Under the pieces are notes generated by a model. The model saw only the letters and a program-made list of their open reading frames with translations, did no database searches and had not been told where the DNA came from. This document shows positions 8,502 to 16,773 of a stretch of DNA of 57,450 nt, in pieces (the stretch's first letter is position 1; every line of letters starts with the position of its first letter). Source of the stretch: Halobacteriales archaeon QS_1_68_17 (lineage in GTDB: Archaea > Halobacteriota > Halobacteria > Halobacteriales > Haloarculaceae); NCBI GenBank assembly GCA_003021105.1, contig PXRG01000033.1, forward strand, positions 1 through 57,450. Direction: 5' to 3'. Made by a program: the position numbers and the translations under genes.

Positions 8502-9959
8502 TTACCCGTCCTGCCAGTCGAAGGCCGTCTCGAAGTCGTGGCCGACGTGGCCGTCCCCCTCTCCGGCGCGTTGCAGGTACGATTCGAGGGCGGGTCCGAA
8601 CGCGGGATCGGCACACTGCTCGACGACGGCCGCCGCCCGCTCCCGGGGAGAGCGCCCGCGGAGGTCCGCGATTCCGTGTTCCGTGATCAGGATGTCCACG
8701 TCGTGTTCGGTGTGATCGACGTGCCGGGCGAACGGGACGATCCGGGAGACGTCGCCGCCCGAAGTCACCGACGGCAGCGCCACGACCGAGATCATGGCGT
8801 TGCGGGCGAAGTCCCCGCTCCCGCCGATGCCGTTGACCAAACGCGTCCCGCCGATGTGCGTCGAGTTGACGTGGCCGTAGACGTCCACGTCGACGGCGCT
8901 GTTGACGCCGACGACCCCGAACCGGGAGACGAGGTCGGGGTTGTTCGAGACGTCGACGGGACGGAGGACCGTCCGGTCGGCGTAGGATTCGACGTTGTCG
9001 AACAGCCTGTCCTGGCCCGCGTCCGACAGGGCCAGCGACGTGGCGCTGGCGACGTCGACGACGCCCTCGGCCAGCAGGTCGAGCAGGCCGTCCTGGATGA
9101 CCTCCCCGAAGTAGACCACGTCCCGCTCCGGGAACGCGGTCTCCCGGAGTGCCCTGATGACGGCGTTGCCGAGGCTGCCGACGCCGAACTGGAGACAGAG
9201 CCGGTCCCGGAGGAACCGGTTTCGCTCCACCTCGTCGGCGAGAAACGCCGCGAGGTTGGCCGCGATGGCCTCGTCTTTCCCGGTCGGTTCGCGGAACTCG
9301 TAGGGGCTGTCGCGGCTGTCGGACTCGACGACCGCGGCCAGCGCGCCGGGGTCGAACTCGATCCGCTCGGTGCCGATGCGCTCGCCGGGGTAAGAGAGCG
9401 GGATCGAGCCACGGCGGGGCGGCGGCGACCGGCGGTAGACGTCGTGCATCTGCCCGAGAGCGAGCGGCTGTGCGCGGTTGACCTCGACGATCAGTTCGTC
9501 GGCCGCGGCGACGTAGGCCGGCGTCGGCCCGATCGAGGTCGAGGGGATCAGCCAGTCCCGGCCGACTGCGACCGCCTCGACGACGGCGACGTCGATCGAG
9601 AAGAGCTGTTCGAGCACGGTCTCGTCGCCCATCCGGGAGACGTGGACGTCGTGGAAGGCGACCCGCCCGCTGTTGACGGCCTCGCGCATCGTGCGGTCCG
9701 CCTGGAACGGGTACCGGCGCTCGACGGCACCGGCCTCGACCAGCCGGGTGTCGATCTCCTCGCCGACGCCGCCGCCGCTGACGACCGACAGCGAGAGGTC
9801 GCGGTCGCCGGCCGCCAGCGCCCGCGGCACCGCCTTCGGGTAGCCGACGCCCCCGAACCCGCTGACGGCGACCGTCGCGTCCGGCGGGATCAGTGCCGCC
9901 GCCTCGCGGGCGGACCGGCGCGGTACCTGCCCGTTGACGCGGTCGACCTGCCGGGTCAT
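8502..9959 (-). CDS. Acetyl-CoA hydrolase/transferase family (Cat1-like CoA-transferase)
   Basis: About 485 residues from the ATG at 9959; an alternative ATG at 9971 adds MRGS. The N-terminal half has AVSGFGGVGYPKAVP. The C-terminal half has YFGEVIQDGLLDLL, placing the catalytic glutamate of class I CoA-transferases, and the GGSGDFARNA stretch that binds CoA. The family covers succinyl-CoA:acetate and 4-hydroxybutyrate CoA-transferases and acetyl-CoA hydrolases. Beside an aldehyde dehydrogenase and a hydratase it would activate a carboxylic acid made from an alcohol or aldehyde. The acid is not identifiable from sequence. Confidence 0.85.
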   Translation of the reverse strand: MTRQVDRVNGQVPRRSAREAAALIPPDATVAVSGFGGVGYPKAVPRALAAGDRDLSLSVVSGGGVGEEIDTRLVEAGAVERRYPFQADRTMREAVNSGRVAFHDVHVSRMGDETVLEQLFSIDVAVVEAVAVGRDWLIPSTSIGPTPAYVAAADELIVEVNRAQPLALGQMHDVYRRSPPPRRGSIPLSYPGERIGTERIEFDPGALAAVVESDSRDSPYEFREPTGKDEAIAANLAAFLADEVERNRFLRDRLCLQFGVGSLGNAVIRALRETAFPERDVVYFGEVIQDGLLDLLAEGVVDVASATSLALSDAGQDRLFDNVESYADRTVLRPVDVSNNPDLVSRFGVVGVNSAVDVDVYGHVNSTHIGGTRLVNGIGGSGDFARNAMISVVALPSVTSGGDVSRIVPFARHVDHTEHDVDILITEHGIADLRGRSPRERAAAVVEQCADPAFGPALESYLQRAGEGDGHVGHDFETAFDWQDG

Positions 9960-10269
9960 GCTACCCCGCATGGAGGGCCGATGTCCCGGCCAGCCGCCCG
10001 GTTTTCCCGCCCAGTTCCCCGTAGAGGCGTCCCCCGCGGGACGATCCCCGACGGGCGGACCGAGAGACGTCCGACTCGCTATCCGACAACATACGGCAGT
10101 GCGTTCGTGGAGTCACCGTTTAATTATTTCGCCGGACCCCGCGGCGAGAGACGCCGGAGAGCGGTCGGCGACGGCCCTCGAAGGCGTAGCGCGTGCAGAG
10201 CAGTCCGTGGCAGAGCATTCGCCGCTAGTCTCCGTAACGCCCAAGTTCGACGCCGTGGCACTGCCACAC
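9960..10269. promoter_or_regulatory. Divergent region between CoA-transferase and ALDH genes
   Basis: About 310 bp without a supported gene. One AT-rich patch, GTTTAATTATTTCG (about 10118-10131), is the only clear TATA-like sequence; it lies about 140 nt before the ALDH ATG, so the ALDH mRNA may have a leader, or the promoter is weak. No palindrome like that of the IclR gene was found. Confidence 0.3.
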
Positions 10270-11709
10270 ATGATAGACGACGGGAAGTACGAACTGTTCG
10301 TCGGGGGGGAGTTCGTGCCAGCCGAGGGTAGCGAGACGATCACGACGACGAATCCGGCGACCGAGGAGCGACTCGCCGAGGTGCCGGCGGGCACGGCGGG
10401 GGACGTCGACCGCGCCGTCGCCACGGCGACCGACGCGCTCGACGACTGGCGGCTGCTGGACCCGGCCGAGCGGGGGCGGCTCCTCCACGCGCTGGCGGAC
10501 GCCATCCGGGACGAGCGCGACCGCCTCGCGCGGATCGAGACGCTCGACAACGGCAAGCCCCTCTCGCAGGCCCGCCGGGACGTCGACGGCGCGGCGCGGT
10601 ACTTCGAGTACTACGCCGGGGTCGCGGACAAGGTCCAGGGCGAGTCCATCCCGCTCTCCGCGGAGTACGTCGACTACACGCTCCGGGAGCCGCTGGGCGT
10701 GACCGGCCAGATCATCCCGTGGAATCTCCCGATCAACATCCTCGGCCGGTCGGTCGCGCCCGCGCTGGCCAGCGGCAACGTCTCGGTGGTCAAGCCGGCC
10801 GAGCAGACCCCGCTGACCGCCCTGGAGGTCGCCCGCCTCGCCGACGACGTCGGCTTCCCGCCGGGCGTGCTGAACGTCGTGACGGGGTACGGACCCGAGG
10901 CCGGGGCCGCCCTCGCGGGCCACCCCGACCTGGACGGCATCAGCTTCACCGGGTCGGTCCCGACGGGCCGCGAGGTCGGCACGGCGGCCGTCGAGAACAT
11001 CACCCACGTCCACCTCGAACTCGGCGGGAAGAGCCCGAACGTCGTCTTCCCCGACGCCGACCTGGAGGCGGCGCTGGACGGCACCGTCACGGGCATCTTC
11101 GCCACTAACGCCGGCCAGGTCTGCTCGGCGGGATCGCGGCTGCTCGTCCACGAGGACGTCCACGCGGAGTTCGTCGACCGCCTGGCCGGCCGCGCGGCCG
11201 ACCTCACCGTCGGTCCCGGGATCGAGGACCCCGACGTCGGGCCGCTGGTCTCCGCCGAGCAGTTCGAGAAGGTCACCCGCTACCTGGACGTCGGCCGCGA
11301 GGAAGCGGGCGAACCGGTCGTCGGCGGGGAGGCGCTCGACCGGCCGGGCTACTTCGTCGAACCGACCGTCTTCGACGACGTGGCCAACGAGGCGCGGATC
11401 GCACAGGAGGAGATTTTCGGCCCCGTTCTGTCCGTGATCCCGTTCGCCGACGAAACGGAGGCGTTCGAACTGGCAAACGCCGTCGACTACGGCCTCGTGG
11501 CCGGCATCTTCACGAGCGACGTCGGCCGGGCCCACCGGTTCGCCCGCGAGGTCGAGGCCGGCCAGGTCTACGTCAACGAGTGGTTCGCCGGCGGCGTCGA
11601 GACGCCGTTCGGCGGCCGCAAGCGGAGCGGCTTCGGCCGCGAGAAGGGACTGGAAGCCATCGACAGCTACACCACGACCAAGAACGTCTGTCTCCGGATC
11701 GACCGCTGA
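10270..11709 (+). CDS. NAD(P)-dependent aldehyde dehydrogenase
   Basis: Started at the ATG at 10270 (MIDDGKYELFVGGEF) it is 479 residues, the normal ALDH length; the frame stays open further upstream but without family similarity. Motifs: IIPWNLPINI (oxyanion Asn), the FTGSVPTGREV cofactor loop, the general-base Glu in LELGGKSPNVVF and the nucleophilic Cys in NAGQVCSAGSR. The C-terminus has the EEIFGPVL and PFGGRKRSGFGREKG motifs. It oxidises an aldehyde to a carboxylic acid in the cytoplasm; the neighbouring CoA-transferase can activate the product, and the alcohol dehydrogenases further right can supply the aldehyde. Confidence 0.93.
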   Translation: MIDDGKYELFVGGEFVPAEGSETITTTNPATEERLAEVPAGTAGDVDRAVATATDALDDWRLLDPAERGRLLHALADAIRDERDRLARIETLDNGKPLSQARRDVDGAARYFEYYAGVADKVQGESIPLSAEYVDYTLREPLGVTGQIIPWNLPINILGRSVAPALASGNVSVVKPAEQTPLTALEVARLADDVGFPPGVLNVVTGYGPEAGAALAGHPDLDGISFTGSVPTGREVGTAAVENITHVHLELGGKSPNVVFPDADLEAALDGTVTGIFATNAGQVCSAGSRLLVHEDVHAEFVDRLAGRAADLTVGPGIEDPDVGPLVSAEQFEKVTRYLDVGREEAGEPVVGGEALDRPGYFVEPTVFDDVANEARIAQEEIFGPVLSVIPFADETEAFELANAVDYGLVAGIFTSDVGRAHRFAREVEAGQVYVNEWFAGGVETPFGGRKRSGFGREKGLEAIDSYTTTKNVCLRIDR

Positions 11710-11775
11710 CGCCCGCGTTCGCCCGTCGACGCGCGACGGACCGGTTGCCGCGACGCGTCCGCCGGGAAAACGGTC

Positions 11776-12339
11776 CTAGAGATCCTCCGGTTGGGTGCCG
11801 ATCCCCTCCGGCCACCCGGGTGGCTGTGCGGCGGAGGGCTGGGCGTGCTCGCGTTTCAGGACCATGCCGCTCCGTTCCAGCGACAGCACCAGTTCGTCGT
11901 CCTGGTTGTAGGTCCGGAGTTCGGTCGTGAGAATGCCCACGTGGTCGCGGGAGTCGCTCTCGCGTTTCGTCGTCACCTCGCTCTCGGCGAAGAGGGTGTC
12001 GCCGTGGAAGACGGGGGCGTGGTGGCGGACGTCGTCGTACCCGAGGTTGGCGGTGGCGTTCATCGAGACGTCGATGACGCTCATCCCCACGGCCATGGCG
12101 ATGACCACGAGGCCGTTGACGAGTCGTTCGCCGAACTCGGTCCCGGCGGCGTAGGCCTCGTTGAAGTGCATGGGATTGAGGTTCATGGTGACGTTGGTGA
12201 GCCAGACGTCGTCGGTCTCCGTGACGGTGCGACCGTAGGGGTGTTTGTAGACGTCGCCGACCGCGAAGTCCTCGAAGTAGCGACCCTGCCAGCCGGCGAC
12301 GAGTCGTCGGTCCGGTCCTGAATGCTCGTTGTCGTTCAT
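11776..12339 (-). CDS. MaoC-like hot-dog dehydratase/hydratase
   Basis: A 187-residue protein with one MaoC hot-dog domain. WLTNVTMNLNPMHFNEAYAA resembles the hydratase-2 motif with catalytic Asp/Asn and His, followed by FGERLVNGLV. It probably hydrates an enoyl-CoA (crotonyl-, mesaconyl- or similar). It lies convergent to the ALDH and near the CoA-transferase, so it fits a route carrying an acid through CoA intermediates. The minus-strand TATA-like sequence near 12450-12458 would give a leader of about 90 nt. Confidence 0.82.
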   Translation of the reverse strand: MNDNEHSGPDRRLVAGWQGRYFEDFAVGDVYKHPYGRTVTETDDVWLTNVTMNLNPMHFNEAYAAGTEFGERLVNGLVVIAMAVGMSVIDVSMNATANLGYDDVRHHAPVFHGDTLFAESEVTTKRESDSRDHVGILTTELRTYNQDDELVLSLERSGMVLKREHAQPSAAQPPGWPEGIGTQPEDL

Positions 12340-12833
12340 TGTCGGTCCGTCGCTGGTCGACAGACCCCAGCGACGGTGTGAACGACCGGGGCCACCGACC
12401 TAAGCGTTGCGTTCACCTCGACCGTGCGGCCCTCCACGGGTAGGTGTCGATATTAATAAGTAGAATGTGCCACATACTGCGAGTGGGCATCACCGGAGAC
12501 GGCAGCCGTTGACGACGGGACGACATTGCGGCCAGGGACAGTCGGGGCGAATCCGACACGCACCCCGGGTATCCTCGACTTCCGTCGGGGACCGTCGGGG
12601 AACCGCCGAGATCTGCCGGACGGCCGCCGATCCGCTGGTGTGCCCGCACGCTGGCGAGAGAGCGACCACGGCAAACGGGGGGAGTCCGAGGTGGCACCCG
12701 CCGGGACCGGGATCGGCCTCGACCTGGATGCCCTCCAGTCCGGGCGAGAGTGCCCGGAGGGCCATCGGAAACGCGGTCCCGGACTCGTTCGAAATCCATC
12801 AATTATAAGAATCGGTTTTCCCAATTATGATCC
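12340..12833. other. Intergenic region with promoters at both ends
   Basis: About 490 bp. ATATTAATAAGT (about 12447-12460) is a TATA-like block probably serving the maoC-like gene. TCAATTATAAG (about 12795-12805) is a TATA box about 30 nt before the cupredoxin ATG. Between them the sequence is GC-rich; open frames there have no recognisable family and no ribosome-binding site, so I call no gene. Confidence 0.45.
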
Positions 12834-13469
12834 ATGTCTCCTCGGTACAGCCGGCGCCACTACCTGGGAGCGCTCGCCGGGGCCGTCGGCGCGGGCGCAG
12901 TCGGACAGTTCGGAACCGGACGGGCGACCGCACAGCGGACAGCGACTATCTATCTCGGCGGGGCCGACAACCCGAAACTGACGCTCCGGGAGGGCGAGAC
13001 CTACGTCCTCGCCTGGGAGAACGTCGACGGGGCACAGCACAACGTCGTCATCGAGGACGAGGAGGGGAACAACCTCGTGCGGAGCGAGATCATGGCCGAC
13101 AAAGGGACGCTACAGCTCGTGGAGTTCACCGCCGAGAGCGCGATGGCGAGCTACTACTGCATCGTCCATCCGACGTCGATGCGGGGGCCCGTCGAGGTCG
13201 TGCCGGCGGACTCCGACGAGGGCATCCCGCCGGACAACGAGGTCTCGCTGCCGGCCGAGTCGACGCCGACGGACACACCAACCCCGACGCCCACGCCAAC
13301 GCCGACACCGACGCCCACGCCAGCGTCCACGGAGACGCCCGCGGCGGACGACGGGGCGGCGACCGAGACTGAGGCGTCGGACGGCTCCGGTCCCGGCTTC
13401 GGCGTGGCCGCCGCGGTGGGTGGACTCCTCGGGGCCACGGCCGGGCTGGTCCGTCGTCGTTCCGACTGA
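12834..13469 (+). CDS. Halocyanin-like cupredoxin with PGF-CTERM surface anchor
   Basis: A 211-residue blue copper protein. It has a Tat-type signal (SRRHYLGALAG, cleaved near ATAQ) and a plastocyanin/halocyanin domain at about residues 35-125 with the four type I copper ligands H69 (AQHN), C109 (YYC), H112 (VHP) and M116 (SMRG). A TPTP-repeat linker follows, and a C-terminal PGFG plus hydrophobic stretch plus arginines is the archaeosortase sorting signal. So it is an electron carrier fixed to the outer cell surface. It is convergent with the PQQ dehydrogenase gene and may be its electron acceptor. The TATA box is about 30 nt upstream of the ATG. Confidence 0.93.
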   Translation: MSPRYSRRHYLGALAGAVGAGAVGQFGTGRATAQRTATIYLGGADNPKLTLREGETYVLAWENVDGAQHNVVIEDEEGNNLVRSEIMADKGTLQLVEFTAESAMASYYCIVHPTSMRGPVEVVPADSDEGIPPDNEVSLPAESTPTDTPTPTPTPTPTPTPTPASTETPAADDGAATETEASDGSGPGFGVAAAVGGLLGATAGLVRRRSD

Positions 13470-13679
13470 GACTCGCTCCGGGCCTCGCCGCTCGAAACGG
13501 CCATTCTGCGACGCGGTGGTGAAAACAGGGACAGTCGTCCGGACGGGACGGCGTCCCGCTCGCGTCCTCCCCGACCGGTATCCACGATCCCGGCGGGACG
13601 ACCGCCGCCGGTCCGCGGGCCGGCGGCCGGACGCACGGCTGGACGCCGCTGGTGCGCGAAAAAGTCGAACGGTCGTCGA

Positions 13680-15635
13680 CTACTCCTCGTCGTCGTCGGT
13701 CCCGCTCCCGAGCGCGTAGCCGGCGGCGGCGCTCCCGATGCCGGCGAGGGCCGAGACGACGCCCAGCCCGGGACCGGAGCCGCTCGACGTCGGGGTCGAG
13801 TCGGACCCGCCCCCGTCCGTCGAATCGCCCGAACCGTCGGAATCATCGGGACTGCCCGAGTCGCCGGAGCCACTCGATCCGTCGGAGCCGCCGGTAGTCG
13901 TGGTCTGCGAGCCTCCTTCGTCGGCCATGTCCATGCTGGCCTCGACGGAGAAGACGGCGAAGACGTCGCCCTGCTCGCCGAAGCCGCCGAGCGGCCCTTC
14001 GCCGCCGCCCTGGATGGCGACGTACTGTTTGCCCTCTGCGGGGTCGTACCAGCTGGCGGGCGCGCCGCCCACCCCGACCGAGAGGTCGTGGCTCCAGAGC
14101 TCTTCGCCGGTCTCGGTGTCGAGCGCGAGGAAATTGCCGTTGCTGGCGCCGGCGAAGGTGATGCCGGTGTCGGTCGTCATGGCGCTGCCCCAGGGCGTGA
14201 TCTCGCGCCAGTTCTGCCACTTGACCTCGCCGGTGACGGGATCGATCCCGGCGATGACGCCGGGCTTCCCGTTCCAGCCGTCGATCTCGGCGTCCTCGGG
14301 CGGCGGGAGTTCGAGACCGTCCAGCGCCCAGTACTGTTTGCCGGCCTCGAACTCCGCGTCGGTCCAGGACAGTTTCCAGGGCCGGTTGTCGCCTTTCACG
14401 ATGGCGGTGTTGGTCGTCGGGTCGTAGGCCGGCGGCTGCGGGTCGGTCCCGCCCAGCAGGTTCGGCGCGCTCCAGGCCATCGCGTCCACGTCCTCGTGAC
14501 CGGGCAGCTCCCACATGTTGACGTGGTCGACGTAGCCCTCGCTGCGGGTGATCATCTCGCCGGTTTCGAGATCGAACGTGAACAGCCAGCCGGTCTTGCC
14601 GGGCCAGGAGGCCATCTTGCGGGTCTCGCCGCGGGCCTCCGCCTCGAAGATGAACGCCGGCGACGGGGAGTCGTAGTCCCACCAGTCGTGGGGCGACTCC
14701 TGGTAGTGCCACTTGTACTCGCCCGACGCGGCGTCCAGCGCCAGCTTCCCGGTCGAGTAGGGATTCCAGCCCGGCCGGACGGTCGCGTCGAAGTCCGGTC
14801 CGGGGTTGCCCATTGGGTAGACCGCCGTCCCCGTGTCGGGGTCGATGGCCGGCGGCTGCCAGACGGTCGAGGAGCCGTGCTTCCAGGCGTCTCCGACCCA
14901 CTGGTCTTTGGGCACGGTGTTGACCCGCCACTCGTGTTCGCCGTCCAGGCTGACGGAGTCGATCCAGCCCTTGACGCCGTACTCGCCGCCGAAACTCCCC
15001 TTCAGGAGGCTCCCGTCGTAGGGCTTGGGCGGGATGCCCGAACAGAAGCCGATGTTCCGGGCCCACGACGTGTCCTCGACCAGCTCCGTGTTGGGGTTGT
15101 CGACCTTCTTCTCGCGGTACTCCTTGGCCTGGTTGAAGAACCACTGCTCCTCGCCGGTGTACCTGTCGAGGGCGATGATCCCCAGGTCGAGGGTCGTGAA
15201 GTAGACCGTCCCGTCGAGCACCGTGACCCCGCGGTTGGCGGGCGGATCGCCGACCTCGACCTTCGGATCGTAGTTGTAGTACCAGAGGACGTCCCCCGTC
15301 CGGGCGTTCATCGCCCGGAGGTGGTCGGGGCCGTTCGTCTGGTACATGATCGGCGGGTCCCCGGGGACGACGACGGGCGCTCCCTGGTACTCGCCGGGCG
15401 TGACCCCGACGTTCATCTTCCACTCCAGCGAGAGGTCACCGACGTTGTCCTTCGTGATGGCGCTGTTTTGCATGTGACGCTGGTTGCGCATGCCGCCCAG
15501 GTACATCAGCCAGCCCTCGGGGTTCTCGTGGGCGTTGAGCAGCATGTCCATCGTCACGTCGACCTCGGGGATCGCGTCCGTGTCGTTCCGCGTGATAGTC
15601 GCTTCGCCGGGTTTGTCGAGTGAACCGGATGGCAT
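13680..15635 (-). CDS. PQQ-dependent (quinoprotein) alcohol dehydrogenase, XoxF/PedH-like
   Basis: A 651-residue eight-bladed propeller. Predicted metal ligands: E218 (GGEYGVKG), N277 (GNPGP), D320 and D322 (HDWWDYDSP). Asp at +2 from the catalytic Asp is the mark of lanthanide-dependent enzymes (XoxF, PedH); calcium enzymes have another residue there. The C-terminus is Ser/Gly/Asp-rich and ends in PGLG plus a hydrophobic segment, close to a PGF-CTERM anchor. No signal peptide is present at MPSGSLDKPG; the start is fixed by GGAGGTG 8 nt upstream, inside the 3' end of the Tat-signal gene before it. Expected reaction: a primary alcohol to an aldehyde outside the cell, with electrons passed to the cupredoxin. 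No PQQ synthesis genes are in the window. Confidence 0.9.
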   Translation of the reverse strand: MPSGSLDKPGEATITRNDTDAIPEVDVTMDMLLNAHENPEGWLMYLGGMRNQRHMQNSAITKDNVGDLSLEWKMNVGVTPGEYQGAPVVVPGDPPIMYQTNGPDHLRAMNARTGDVLWYYNYDPKVEVGDPPANRGVTVLDGTVYFTTLDLGIIALDRYTGEEQWFFNQAKEYREKKVDNPNTELVEDTSWARNIGFCSGIPPKPYDGSLLKGSFGGEYGVKGWIDSVSLDGEHEWRVNTVPKDQWVGDAWKHGSSTVWQPPAIDPDTGTAVYPMGNPGPDFDATVRPGWNPYSTGKLALDAASGEYKWHYQESPHDWWDYDSPSPAFIFEAEARGETRKMASWPGKTGWLFTFDLETGEMITRSEGYVDHVNMWELPGHEDVDAMAWSAPNLLGGTDPQPPAYDPTTNTAIVKGDNRPWKLSWTDAEFEAGKQYWALDGLELPPPEDAEIDGWNGKPGVIAGIDPVTGEVKWQNWREITPWGSAMTTDTGITFAGASNGNFLALDTETGEELWSHDLSVGVGGAPASWYDPAEGKQYVAIQGGGEGPLGGFGEQGDVFAVFSVEASMDMADEGGSQTTTTGGSDGSSGSGDSGSPDDSDGSGDSTDGGGSDSTPTSSGSGPGLGVVSALAGIGSAAAGYALGSGTDDDEE

Positions 15636-15638
15636 ATC

Positions 15639-16550
15639 TCAGGCACCTCCTCTCGGCGCGCGCATCTCGTCTGTGATACGGATCAGGTCGGCGGCCAGGT
15701 GTTCCTGGCCGATGATCGCGACCGCGGAACCGGCCGTGATCATCGCGCTGAGCTGTTCGTCGGAAATCGAGCCGCCCGCCATCTCCCTGGCGGCCTGCGC
15801 GACGAGGTAGTACCCGCCGAGCAACGCCTTGATGTCCCAGATGCCGTTTGCGAGCATCTCCTCGGTCACGAGGATGCGGTTCTGCCAGAGCCAGTGGTCG
15901 AGCCCGTCGATCCACAGCAGGGCACCCTCCGTGGCCCGCTGGTGGAGGGGCGCGATGTCGGACGGGTCGAAGTCGTCGACGCCGCGCTCCTCGTAGGCCG
16001 AGACCGGCTTCCACTTCGCCAGGTGTGCGTCGTTGTTGACCACCGTCGCCGCCAGCGCGGTCAGCTCCTCCGTGTCGAACCCGGTCTCCGAGAGCACGCC
16101 GGAGAGCGCCCCGGCACCGACGAGTTCGCGCGCCGTCGCCGAAATGTGGTCCGGGACGAACGGCGGCAGGTGCCGTTCCGCGCTCCCGAAAAAGCCGATC
16201 TCGACGAGGTGTTCGTGCATCGGCCACACCTCGTCGGTCAGCGACTGGTAGACCGTTCCCTGCTCGGACGGCACGCCGGCCGACTCGAGCGCCGGAAGCT
16301 CCTGGATGGCGTCGACGACACCACCGAGTCCCCCCGCGACCAGCGACGCGTCGACCTGCCCGGACAGGTCGTTCCGGATGGCCTCCCCCATCGTCGCCAG
16401 CCCGCCTTCCTCGACGGTCGAAACCTCGCTTCGGATCTCTCCGAGTGTGAATTCACCCGCGACCCCCGCCGTACCTGCAACACCGAGGATTTTCAGCAAC
16501 GCCCGACGATCCTCGTCAGTGATGTCCCTGCGTTCATGCCTGTGGGCCAT
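15639..16550 (-). CDS. Tat-signal protein of unknown function, partner of the PQQ dehydrogenase
   Basis: A 303-residue protein I do not recognise. The N-terminus (DRRALLKILGVAGTAGVAG) is a Tat-type signal: twin arginine, LLK, then a short hydrophobic stretch. The remainder is soluble and mostly helical, with several Trp/His-rich patches (WPMHEHLVEIGFFG, DGLDHWLWQN) that could bind a cofactor or metal. It overlaps functionally with the next gene: its 3' end contains the ribosome-binding site of the PQQ dehydrogenase, 3 bp away. It may carry the signal-less dehydrogenase through the Tat pore or serve as its electron-transfer or assembly subunit. That role is inference. Confidence 0.75.
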   Translation of the reverse strand: MAHRHERRDITDEDRRALLKILGVAGTAGVAGEFTLGEIRSEVSTVEEGGLATMGEAIRNDLSGQVDASLVAGGLGGVVDAIQELPALESAGVPSEQGTVYQSLTDEVWPMHEHLVEIGFFGSAERHLPPFVPDHISATARELVGAGALSGVLSETGFDTEELTALAATVVNNDAHLAKWKPVSAYEERGVDDFDPSDIAPLHQRATEGALLWIDGLDHWLWQNRILVTEEMLANGIWDIKALLGGYYLVAQAAREMAGGSISDEQLSAMITAGSAVAIIGQEHLAADLIRITDEMRAPRGGA

Positions 16551-16773
16551 GATACGACCTGCTTATGGGACGACCAGTGTATTAAAACTTGTCCAGCACT
16601 AACTCGAATGATTTGACATTATTATGTAAGCTATTTGAACGAATGCGTCGCGGATCGCGCCGCGTGCCGGGGTCGCGGGGTAATCCGACGCGGTGTCTCC
16701 ACCCGGGCGCGTCCCGGGCCGGGGAGACCACGGAACCTCGGGTTTTATCAGTGCACGCTATTCGTTAACACGT

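Noticed and set aside
9934-10269. Extended N-terminus of the aldehyde dehydrogenase
   Set aside because: Sequence before the ATG at 10270 has no ALDH likeness; the protein from 10270 already has full family length.
7458-10331. A 957-codon plus-strand open frame
   Set aside because: Overlaps the IclR and CoA-transferase genes in another frame; no domain, start signal or family likeness.
12770-12800. GTTCGAAATCC as a tRNA T-loop
   Set aside because: No matching acceptor, D or anticodon arms in the flanking sequence.
13270-13325. CCGACGCCCACG repeats as a regulatory repeat
   Set aside because: They code the Thr-Pro linker of the cupredoxin, normal for PGF-CTERM proteins.
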